NCBI GenBank assembly: GCA_002409445.1
Contig: DHNJ01000120.1
Span: forward strand, 2,244 to 21,316
Direction: 5' to 3'
From: Armatimonadetes bacterium UBA5419
GTDB taxonomy: Bacteria > Armatimonadota > UBA10988
Length of the DNA: 19,073 nucleotides
In this document: in pieces, positions 1-6,008 of the stretch
How the letters are laid out: each line of letters starts with the position of its first letter
Numbering within the stretch: position 1 is the stretch's first letter
Translations under genes and position numbers: made by a program
The notes under the pieces: model-generated
The model's database searches: none
Told to the model about the DNA's origin: nothing
Seen by the model: only the letters and a program-made list of their open reading frames with translations

Positions 1-711
1 GTCATCGCGATCATCGCGATTTTGGCCGCCATTCTGTTCCCGGTATTCGCCAAAGCGCGGGAAAAGGCTCGGATGTCGTCGTGCAGCAGCAACGCCAAAC
101 AGCTGGGCTTGGCGCTGATGCAGTACACGCAAGACTACGACGAGACCTGGCCGCGCGCCTGGTTCGAGAACGCGGGTGCTAGCACGGGCTCCTGGGGCCA
201 AGTCTGCTTGCCCTACATTAAGAGTTCGGACATCTTCAAGTGCCCGTCTAACCCGGAACGCAACAGCAATGCCCCGTACCAAGCTGCCAACATGCCGTTG
301 CTGTCCAACTGCTACAAACCGAACAACCGCCTGATCTACGACATCTGGACGGGCGAACAGCCGCCAACGATCGCGGCGACCAAGGCGCCGGCGTCCAAGG
401 TCCTCATGCTCGAGGGCCGGCAGTCCGGTGTGCCGGCGTTCTTCTACGACTGGCGCGACGGTGGCACTGGGACGAATGTCAACGGCTGGCGCAACGAGAT
501 GTGGGCGGGCCACATGGGTATGTGGAACGCCCTCTATGTCGACGGGCACGTCAAGGCGATGAAGCCGATGGGTCATATCGCCAATGGCTACAACCAGTTC
601 GGCTGGTTCCCCGGCATGCCTGATCCCGGCCGGGCGCAGTGGATCAACGTTGACGTCGTACCGCCCGGCGTTGACACCGCGCTGGCGCTCATGACCGCGC
701 TGTACGAGTAG
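1..711 (+). CDS. Partial pseudopilin-like secreted protein with H-x9-DG C-terminal motif (DUF1559-like)
   Basis: The reading frame is open from base 1, so the true start lies left of the window; the TTG at 22 is only an internal codon. The visible part begins inside the hydrophobic helix of a type IV pilin-like N-terminal signal (V-I-A-I-I-A-I-L-A-A-I-L-F-P-V-F) and continues with the charged A-K-A-R-E-K-A-R segment and a Cys-Ser-x-N-x-K-Q-x-G motif. Near the end is H-x9-D-G (His codon at 511, Asp-Gly at 541-546), the hallmark of the H-X9-DG group in Planctomycetota, Lentisphaerota and Armatimonadota. These proteins are exported and membrane-anchored through a prepilin-type leader; their individual roles are largely unknown. 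Four cysteines are visible in the mature part, at about codons 27, 69, 75 and 104. It stops at TAG 709-711 and is followed by a strong hairpin. Confidence 0.88.
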   Translation, partial: VIAIIAILAAILFPVFAKAREKARMSSCSSNAKQLGLALMQYTQDYDETWPRAWFENAGASTGSWGQVCLPYIKSSDIFKCPSNPERNSNAPYQAANMPLLSNCYKPNNRLIYDIWTGEQPPTIAATKAPASKVLMLEGRQSGVPAFFYDWRDGGTGTNVNGWRNEMWAGHMGMWNALYVDGHVKAMKPMGHIANGYNQFGWFPGMPDPGRAQWINVDVVPPGVDTALALMTALYE

Positions 712-738
712 GCGTTCGCGCGCAAGCGCCCGCCTAAG

Positions 739-778
739 CACAGGGCCCGGCACGGCTGGATTCGTGCCGGGCCCTGTG
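739..778 (+). terminator. Intrinsic-terminator-like hairpin, 16-bp perfect stem
   Basis: The arms 739-754 and 763-778 are perfect reverse complements, very GC-rich, around an 8-nt loop (755-762). The hairpin lies 27 nt after the pseudopilin stop. No T-run follows, only GCGTTGGGT, so it is hairpin-only. It could stop transcription or protect the 3' end, and should also insulate the downstream nucleotidyltransferase from read-through. Confidence 0.75.
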
Positions 779-816
779 GCGTTGGGTCTAGGGCTGCACC
801 GGTCGCAGGGCGGCGG

Positions 817-822
817 CATAAT
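817..822 (+). promoter_or_regulatory. Possible -10 box for the nucleotidyltransferase-uvrA unit
   Basis: CATAAT matches the sigma-70 -10 consensus at five of six positions and sits 22 nt before the ATG at 845, in the only gap where a promoter for this unit could lie. The -35 region is poor: CTGCAC at 794-799 with 17-nt spacing. This is a weak prediction based on position and one hexamer. Confidence 0.25.
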
Positions 823-844
823 GACCCGGGCGCGGAGGCGTAGG

Positions 845-1795
845 ATGGGCAAGCACAGTGGGTCGGGCCAGGCGCAGCGCGAGCGGGAGCGGTTCGAGGC
901 AGCGCTCGCACGGTTGGTTGAGCAGCTGCAAGCGGACCCGCACGTCCTTGCGGTCATCCTCTTTGGCAGCCTCTCTCACGGCCAGGTCTGGGCTAAGTCC
1001 GACATCGACCTGGTCATCGTCACCGACGAGCGAGGCGGCAAGTGCTCGGGCCTATCGCTGCTGCAAGACGGGGTCATCGTCCACGCGCAGCTGATGCCGC
1101 GGCAGACGTTCGTCCAGGGCGTTCAGAGCGGGACCGAGGACTCGTGGCTCGTGTCCATCATGGCCACCGGACGGGTGCTGTTCGTGCGCGATGAGTCCCT
1201 GCGCGAGCTGGTCGACGGCCTGGGTACGCTGGGGGCACGCGACCGGCAGCTAGCGCTGCTGGAGACGATGTGCGGGCTGTTCCCGCTGCTGACGAAGGTC
1301 GAGAAGTGGCTGTACGCCGAACGCGACGTGACCTACGCGGCGTACTGGCTGCTGGCGCTGGTCGAGCGGCTGGCCCACCTGGAGGTGCTCTGGGCGGGGC
1401 AGGTGCCGGGGCGCGAGGCGCTGCGGCAGGCGCGGGTCTGCAACGAGGCGTTCGTCGTCGCGACCTATGACGAGCTGTGGGCCGCGCCGCCGACGTACGA
1501 GCGCGTGGCGGCGGTCCTCGACCTGGCGTTGGCGCAGATTCAGGAGCGCCGCGCCGCGCTCGACCCGCTGATCGACTACCTGCGCGAGGCGCCCGGCGCG
1601 CTGCCGGCGCGCGACATCGCCCACCATTTCGAGAAGAACCTCGGCGTCGGCCTGGTCGAGCTGGCCCTGGAGTGGCTGGCCGGCGAGCAGGTGGTCGTGG
1701 CCGTGCCGTTGCCCGCGCGCCTCGTGCCGCGCAGTCGGGCCACGGTCGACGAGGTCGGGTACGTCTGGGGTGGGGAGGGCGTCGGGCATGCGTAA
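845..1795 (+). CDS. Nucleotidyltransferase-domain protein (minimal NTase fold plus helical C-terminal region)
   Basis: The ATG at 845 is chosen because GGAGG at 834-838 sits 6 nt upstream. A GTG at 764 lies inside the terminator hairpin and is rejected. The 316-residue product has a polymerase-beta-type nucleotidyltransferase core. F-G-S-L-S-H-G followed by S-D-I-D-L at about residues 47-62 supplies the glycine-serine motif and two metal-binding aspartates. The third acidic strand residue expected in active members is not evident: the corresponding strand reads V-I-V-H-A-Q-L-M. Residues from about 130 on are mostly helical, resembling bacterial stand-alone NTases that carry a KNTase-like helical domain. 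The C-terminus overlaps the uvrA-like start by 8 nt, so the two are probably co-translated. The substrate is unknown; nucleotide transfer to a small molecule, RNA or protein is possible, and I assign none. Confidence 0.82.
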   Translation: MGKHSGSGQAQRERERFEAALARLVEQLQADPHVLAVILFGSLSHGQVWAKSDIDLVIVTDERGGKCSGLSLLQDGVIVHAQLMPRQTFVQGVQSGTEDSWLVSIMATGRVLFVRDESLRELVDGLGTLGARDRQLALLETMCGLFPLLTKVEKWLYAERDVTYAAYWLLALVERLAHLEVLWAGQVPGREALRQARVCNEAFVVATYDELWAAPPTYERVAAVLDLALAQIQERRAALDPLIDYLREAPGALPARDIAHHFEKNLGVGLVELALEWLAGEQVVVAVPLPARLVPRSRATVDEVGYVWGGEGVGHA

Positions 1796-4697
1796 GACCA
1801 TCTCCGTGCGCGGCGCGCGCGAGCACAACCTGCGCGACCTCTCCATCGAGTTGCCGCGCGACTCGCTGACCGTCGTCACCGGCGTCAGCGGCTCGGGCAA
1901 GTCGTCGCTGGTCTTCGACACCCTCTACGCCGAGGGGCAGCGCCGTTACCTGGACTCGCTGTCGAGCTTCCTGCGCCAGTTCCTCGACCAGCTGGAGCGG
2001 CCGGACGTTGACTTCATCGACGGCTTGTCGCCGGTCGTCTCGATCGAGCAGAAGACCGTCTCGCGCAACCCTCGTTCGACGGTCGGTACGCTGACCGACA
2101 TCGGGAACTTCCTGAACCTGCTCTACGCCGCCTCGGCGCAGGCGCACTGCCCGCACTGCCACGCCCCGGTGGCGACGCGCAGCCGCGGTCAGCTGGTCGA
2201 GGCCGTGCTGAGCCAGCCGGAAGGGACGCGGGTCGAGCTGCGGGTGCCGGTCTGGTCGGCCTACGGCGAGGACGGCGAGTTCCTGCTGACCGAGCTGCGG
2301 CGCAAGGGCTGCCGGTACGTCTGGCGCGACGGCCAGTGCGAGGACCTGAGCGAGCTGACGAGCCTCGACCCCGAGGACCTGGGTGACGCGGCAGCCGTGG
2401 CCGACCGCCTGTTCGTCAAGGCGGGCAGCGAGCAGCAGGTCGCGCTCGCGGTGGAGCATGCGCTGGAGATCGGCGAGCGGTTCATCAGTCTGTGGGTGGC
2501 GGTCGAGGGCGCGGAGCCGCGGCCGGTCAGTGGCGTTGGCTGCGAACGGCATGGCTGGTGCGCTGGCGGGCTTGAGGCGGCGCACTTCATGTTCAACCAG
2601 CCAGCGAGCGCCTGCCGGACCTGCCTCGGCCTGGGCACCTTCCGCCAGGCCCACGTGCCGCTGATGGTGCCCGACGACACCCGCAGCATCCGCGGTGGCT
2701 GCTTCGTGCCGCAGGCCTACCGCTACGACCCGGACACCTACAACGGCATCCTGATGTGGAGCCTCAGCCAGCGCTACGGCTTCAGCGTCGACACCCCCTG
2801 GCGCGACCTGGCGCCCGAGGTCCAGCACGTCATCCTGCACGGGACCGGCGGCGAGCAGATCGCGGCCATTCCGCCGCCGGACAGCAAGGACCGCTTCGGC
2901 ATCACCGGGCGCATGTTCCGCTACGATGGCATCGCCACGTGGATCGAGCGACACTACCGCCGGCTACGGGAGCAGGCGACCGCCGAGAGCCAGATGGACA
3001 ACCACCTGGCCAAGGTCATGGTCGACCATGTCTGCCCGGACTGCAACGGCGCGCGCCTGCGGCCGCAGCGGCTGCTGCACGAGATCGACGGCCGCGACAT
3101 AGCCGCGGTCGGCCTGCTGCCGTTCGATGATCTGCACGCATGGCTCAGCAGCGTCGAGCTCCCGCGCAACCCGAACGCCGGACGGCCGGTGCGCGCGGAG
3201 ATCCTCGCTCGGCTCGACCTGCTGCTGGGCATTGGCCTCGACTACCTCAGTTTCGCGCGCGCCTCGGCCACGCTCTCGGGCGGCGAGGCGCAGCGGATCC
3301 GGCTGTCGACGCAGATCGGTTCGGGGCTGATGGGTATGCTGTACGTCCTCGACGAGCCGAGCATCGGCTTGCACCCGAAGGACAACGACAAGATGATCGC
3401 CACGTTGCGCCGCCTGCGCGACCTGGGCAACACGGTGATCGTCGTCGAGCACGACGAGGACACCATTCGTGCCGCCGACCACGTAGTCGAGCTGGGGCCT
3501 GGCGCCGGCGTGCACGGCGGCGAGCTCGTCGCACAAGGCACCCTACAGGAAATCCTCGACCACCCGACGGCGGTGACCGGCCACTTCCTCAGCGGTCGTC
3601 GGCGGATTCCACTGCCCACCAAGCGGCGCGGCCCGACGAAGGAGGCGCTGGTCGTTCGCGGGGCGCGCGAGAACAACCTGCAGCGGCTCGACGTGCGCAT
3701 CCCGCTGGGTCGCTTCGTCTGCCTGACCGGTGCGTCGGGCAGCGGCAAGAGCACCCTCGCGACCGACATCTTGTTCAACCGCCTATACGCCCACTTCCAC
3801 GACAGCCGGCAGCTGTCCGGCGCGCACGACCGGATCGACGGGCTGGAGTTGCTGAGCGACGTTGTGGCGATCGACCAAACGGCGATTGGCCGCTCGTCGC
3901 GCTCGAACCCGGCGACCTACGTTGGCTTCTACGATGCCATCCGCACCCTGTTCGCCGCCCAGCCGCTGAGCGAGGAGCGCAAGTACACCGCGGGCCGCTT
4001 CTCGTTCAACGTGAAGGGCGGGCGCTGCGAGGAGTGCCAGGGCGGCGGCACCGTGACTACGCACTTGCACTTCATGCCGGACATCGAGGTCCGCTGCGAG
4101 GTCTGCCGCGGGGCGCGCTTCAACGACGAGACGCTGGCCGTGACCTACCGCGGCCGGAACATCGCCGAGGTCTTGGCGATGTCGTTCGAGGAGGCGCAGG
4201 AGTACTTCGCCAACCAGCCGACAATCCAGCGCAAGGTCGCGCTCGTCTGCGACCTGGGCCTCGGCTACCTGACGCTGGGTCAGTCCTCGACGACGCTGTC
4301 CGGTGGCGAGGCGCAGCGGATCAAGCTGGCGCTGCAACTGTCCAAGCTGCGCCGGGGCAAGCAGGTGCTGTACATCCTCGACGAGCCGACGACCGGTCTG
4401 CACCTGGCCGACATCGAGCGGCTGCTCGACTGCCTCGAACGGCTGGTCGCCGCGGGCCACACCGTGCTGTGCATCGAGCACCACTTGGACGTGATCAAGA
4501 CCGCCGACTGGGTCATTGATCTGGGGCCGGGCGGTGGTTACCAGGGCGGCCTGATCGTCGCCGAGGGCACGCCGGAGGAGATCGCCGCCTGTGAGGCGTC
4601 GCACACAGGGCGGTACCTGCGGCCGCTGCTGGAGCGGTCGGCGCTGAACGGCGCGGCTAAGCCGGCGGCGAGTCGCTCGCGGTCGCGCCGCGGCTGA
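1788..4697 (+). CDS. uvrA: UvrA-family excinuclease ABC subunit A (DNA damage recognition ATPase)
   Basis: Two ABC ATPase halves in one 969-residue chain (usual UvrA length is about 940) place this in the UvrA family, which binds DNA lesions with UvrB to start nucleotide excision repair. Visible motifs are Walker A G-V-S-G-S-G-K-S-S at 32-40, C-P-H-C at 121-124, a UvrB-binding-like domain at about 125-250, a zinc module at 252-279, signature L-S-G-G-E-A-Q-R at 496-503, and Walker B with D522/E523. The second half has Walker A at 648-656, a zinc finger C747/C750/C770/C773, signature at 837-844, and D865/E866. The first zinc module has His255 where most UvrA have Cys. The ATG at 1788 follows a GGGGAGG run about 9 nt upstream; an in-frame GTG at 1770 is less likely. 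The divergent N-terminal block suggests a paralogue of the housekeeping UvrA is possible. The 3' end overlaps the GNAT gene. Confidence 0.93.
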   Translation: MRKTISVRGAREHNLRDLSIELPRDSLTVVTGVSGSGKSSLVFDTLYAEGQRRYLDSLSSFLRQFLDQLERPDVDFIDGLSPVVSIEQKTVSRNPRSTVGTLTDIGNFLNLLYAASAQAHCPHCHAPVATRSRGQLVEAVLSQPEGTRVELRVPVWSAYGEDGEFLLTELRRKGCRYVWRDGQCEDLSELTSLDPEDLGDAAAVADRLFVKAGSEQQVALAVEHALEIGERFISLWVAVEGAEPRPVSGVGCERHGWCAGGLEAAHFMFNQPASACRTCLGLGTFRQAHVPLMVPDDTRSIRGGCFVPQAYRYDPDTYNGILMWSLSQRYGFSVDTPWRDLAPEVQHVILHGTGGEQIAAIPPPDSKDRFGITGRMFRYDGIATWIERHYRRLREQATAESQMDNHLAKVMVDHVCPDCNGARLRPQRLLHEIDGRDIAAVGLLPFDDLHAWLSSVELPRNPNAGRPVRAEILARLDLLLGIGLDYLSFARASATLSGGEAQRIRLSTQIGSGLMGMLYVLDEPSIGLHPKDNDKMIATLRRLRDLGNTVIVVEHDEDTIRAADHVVELGPGAGVHGGELVAQGTLQEILDHPTAVTGHFLSGRRRIPLPTKRRGPTKEALVVRGARENNLQRLDVRIPLGRFVCLTGASGSGKSTLATDILFNRLYAHFHDSRQLSGAHDRIDGLELLSDVVAIDQTAIGRSSRSNPATYVGFYDAIRTLFAAQPLSEERKYTAGRFSFNVKGGRCEECQGGGTVTTHLHFMPDIEVRCEVCRGARFNDETLAVTYRGRNIAEVLAMSFEEAQEYFANQPTIQRKVALVCDLGLGYLTLGQSSTTLSGGEAQRIKLALQLSKLRRGKQVLYILDEPTTGLHLADIERLLDCLERLVAAGHTVLCIEHHLDVIKTADWVIDLGPGGGYQGGLIVAEGTPEEIAACEASHTGRYLRPLLERSALNGAAKPAASRSRSRRG

Positions 4698-5172
4698 GGT
4701 CCATCGTGTAGTGGACCTGTTGGGCGAGCTCCTCGAAGCCGACGGCGGGGTAGAGGTGCCGGCCGACTTCGTTGTGTGCCAAGGTCTCGATCTTGGCGTG
4801 CGTCATGCCCTGCGCGCGGAAGTAGTCCAGCGCGTGGACCAGCAGGGCACGGGCCAGGCCCTTCCCTTGCCAGTCCGCGGCGACGGCGAGGTTGTGGATC
4901 CAACCGGTGCTGACGTCGCGCCAGAGCCGCGTGGTGACGTAGGCGACGACCCGCTCATCCACGTCGACCGCGACGAAGATGCCTGCCGGGTCGAGGTCGC
5001 AGTCGTTGGCCACGTCGGCTTGCTTGCGTTGCCACCACGGCGTACCGCCCAGGGCTTGGCCCCAGTGCTCCTCGGCCATGCGGTCGAGGCTGCCGGGCCC
5101 AAACACCTGGGCGGTAATCTCAAGCAGCGCGTCGCGATCGGCTGCGCGGTACGGCCGTAGCCGGTAGGTCAC
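4657..5172 (-). CDS. GNAT-family N-acetyltransferase
   Basis: The product transfers an acetyl group from acetyl-CoA to an unknown amine. The GNAT core begins at once (R-L-R-P-Y-R-x-x-D-R-D). The acetyl-CoA pyrophosphate loop is W-Q-G-K-G-L-A at about residues 101-107, after the strand I-H-N-L-A-V, and the C-terminal block N-E-V-G-R-H-L-Y-P-A-V-G-F is typical of motif B. The start is uncertain. I chose GTG at 5172, giving 171 residues, because the domain starts there. A GTG at 5190 and a TTG at 5202 are in frame but overlap the end of the upstream Bax-inhibitor gene, and none has a good Shine-Dalgarno sequence. Translation is probably coupled to that gene. The last 41 bases overlap the uvrA-like gene on the opposite strand. 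Confidence 0.85.
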   Translation of the reverse strand: MTYRLRPYRAADRDALLEITAQVFGPGSLDRMAEEHWGQALGGTPWWQRKQADVANDCDLDPAGIFVAVDVDERVVAYVTTRLWRDVSTGWIHNLAVAADWQGKGLARALLVHALDYFRAQGMTHAKIETLAHNEVGRHLYPAVGFEELAQQVHYTMDLSRGATASDSPPA

Positions 5173-5176
5173 GGTC

Positions 5177-5923
5177 CTAGTCGCGGCCACCGCCGCCGAC
5201 AATGCGCAGGATCGCCAGGAACAGGTTGATGGCGTTCAGGTAGAGGTCCAGTGCGCAGCCGACCACGTCACCGTAGCGTCGCGGGTCGCGCAGCATGTTG
5301 CTGGTGTCGTAGAGGACATAGCCGCCAAAGATGAACACCGTGCCCCAAGCGAACAGGTAGTGCGTGAACGGCGACTTGAAGAAGAACGCGTTGAGCAGGC
5401 CGCCGATGATCAGCCCGATCAGCGCGATGAACAGGCCCGCGCCGAGGAAGTTGAAGTCGACCTTGCTGACGAAGGCGTAGACAGTCAGCGCACCGAAGAC
5501 CAGGACCGTTAGCGCCCCGGCCAGCCCCACCGTGCCCGGGCCCGACTGCACGGTGTACATGAACACCGTCGGCGCCAGAAACACGCCTGTGACCGCGGTG
5601 AAGAGGACCAGACCGAGCCAGGCTAGGTTGTTGCGGCGCAGGAACATGGACAGGAAGAAGGTCACGAAGAACGCGACGATCAGCACCACGTGATTCTGCA
5701 TCGCCCAGGCCATGGCATAGGTGACGTGGACCGTGCGGTCACCGACCGGGACGGAGGCGCCCGGACCCATGAACATGGCCGCGCCCGCACCCACGGAGAT
5801 GAGGATGCCGAGCAGGAAAGCCGTGTAGACCTTCTGGATGAACGGCAGCGCGCCGCGGGCAGCCGCCACGTAGGCACCGGGCTGTGGCTCCTGGACGTAT
5901 GGTGTTCCGTTGAAGTTGTTCAT
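5177..5923 (-). CDS. Bax inhibitor-1/YccA-family (TMBIM) membrane protein
   Basis: This 248-residue protein is mostly hydrophobic, with six clear transmembrane helices and a seventh hydrophobic C-terminal segment, as in the TMBIM family. Bacterial members act in the inner membrane as proton-sensitive calcium leak channels or as partners of the FtsH protease. The family block Y-D-T-S-N-M is visible (D206), as is the C-terminal L-Y-L-x-x-I-N-L-F-L-x-I-L-R-I. The latter carries Asn230 where many members have the second aspartate of the pH-sensing pair. A soluble, proline-rich N-terminus of about 28 residues precedes the first helix. The ATG at 5923 is chosen over a GTG at 5947 because GAGGG lies 6 nt before it. 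It is divergent from the GH38 gene, with an 85-bp gap holding a symmetric dyad, and probably co-transcribed with the GNAT gene. Confidence 0.92.
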   Translation of the reverse strand: MNNFNGTPYVQEPQPGAYVAAARGALPFIQKVYTAFLLGILISVGAGAAMFMGPGASVPVGDRTVHVTYAMAWAMQNHVVLIVAFFVTFFLSMFLRRNNLAWLGLVLFTAVTGVFLAPTVFMYTVQSGPGTVGLAGALTVLVFGALTVYAFVSKVDFNFLGAGLFIALIGLIIGGLLNAFFFKSPFTHYLFAWGTVFIFGGYVLYDTSNMLRDPRRYGDVVGCALDLYLNAINLFLAILRIVGGGGRD

Positions 5924-5943
5924 CGTTGACCCTCGCTCCTCAA

Positions 5944-5979
5944 CCATTGTGCCACATTCGGCCGAAGGTTGTACAGTGG
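5944..5979. promoter_or_regulatory. 36-bp symmetric dyad between divergent genes (candidate operator)
   Basis: A perfect 10-bp palindrome, TTCGGCCGAA (5957-5966), is flanked at equal distance by CCATTGT (5944-5950) and ACAGTGG (5973-5979). These outer arms are reverse complements at 6 of 7 positions. All halves share one centre between 5961 and 5962, and three of the six intervening pairs also match. The element lies between the starts of the Bax-inhibitor (-) and GH38 (+) genes, so it could bind a dimeric regulator of either or both. No regulator gene is nearby. Confidence 0.45.
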
Positions 5980-6008
5980 CGGCAGCAGGCGACTAGGAGT
6001 AGCGGCGG

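Noticed and set aside
1..20. Short repeat ATCGCGAT at the left edge
   Set aside because: It encodes the repetitive hydrophobic I-A-I-I-A-I of the pilin-like helix; not an independent repeat element.
764..844. Extended start (GTG 764) for the nucleotidyltransferase
   Set aside because: It would start inside the right arm of the terminator hairpin and has no ribosome-binding site; the ATG at 845 has GGAGG at good spacing.
1158..2954. 598-codon open frame on the minus strand
   Set aside because: It is antisense to the nucleotidyltransferase and uvrA-like genes. The composition is Arg/Ala/Pro-rich with no motifs, while the plus strand has clear Walker and NTase motifs.
3140..4519. 459-codon frame on the plus strand within uvrA
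   Set aside because: It is an out-of-frame shadow of uvrA, Arg/Ala/Gly-rich with no recognisable domain.
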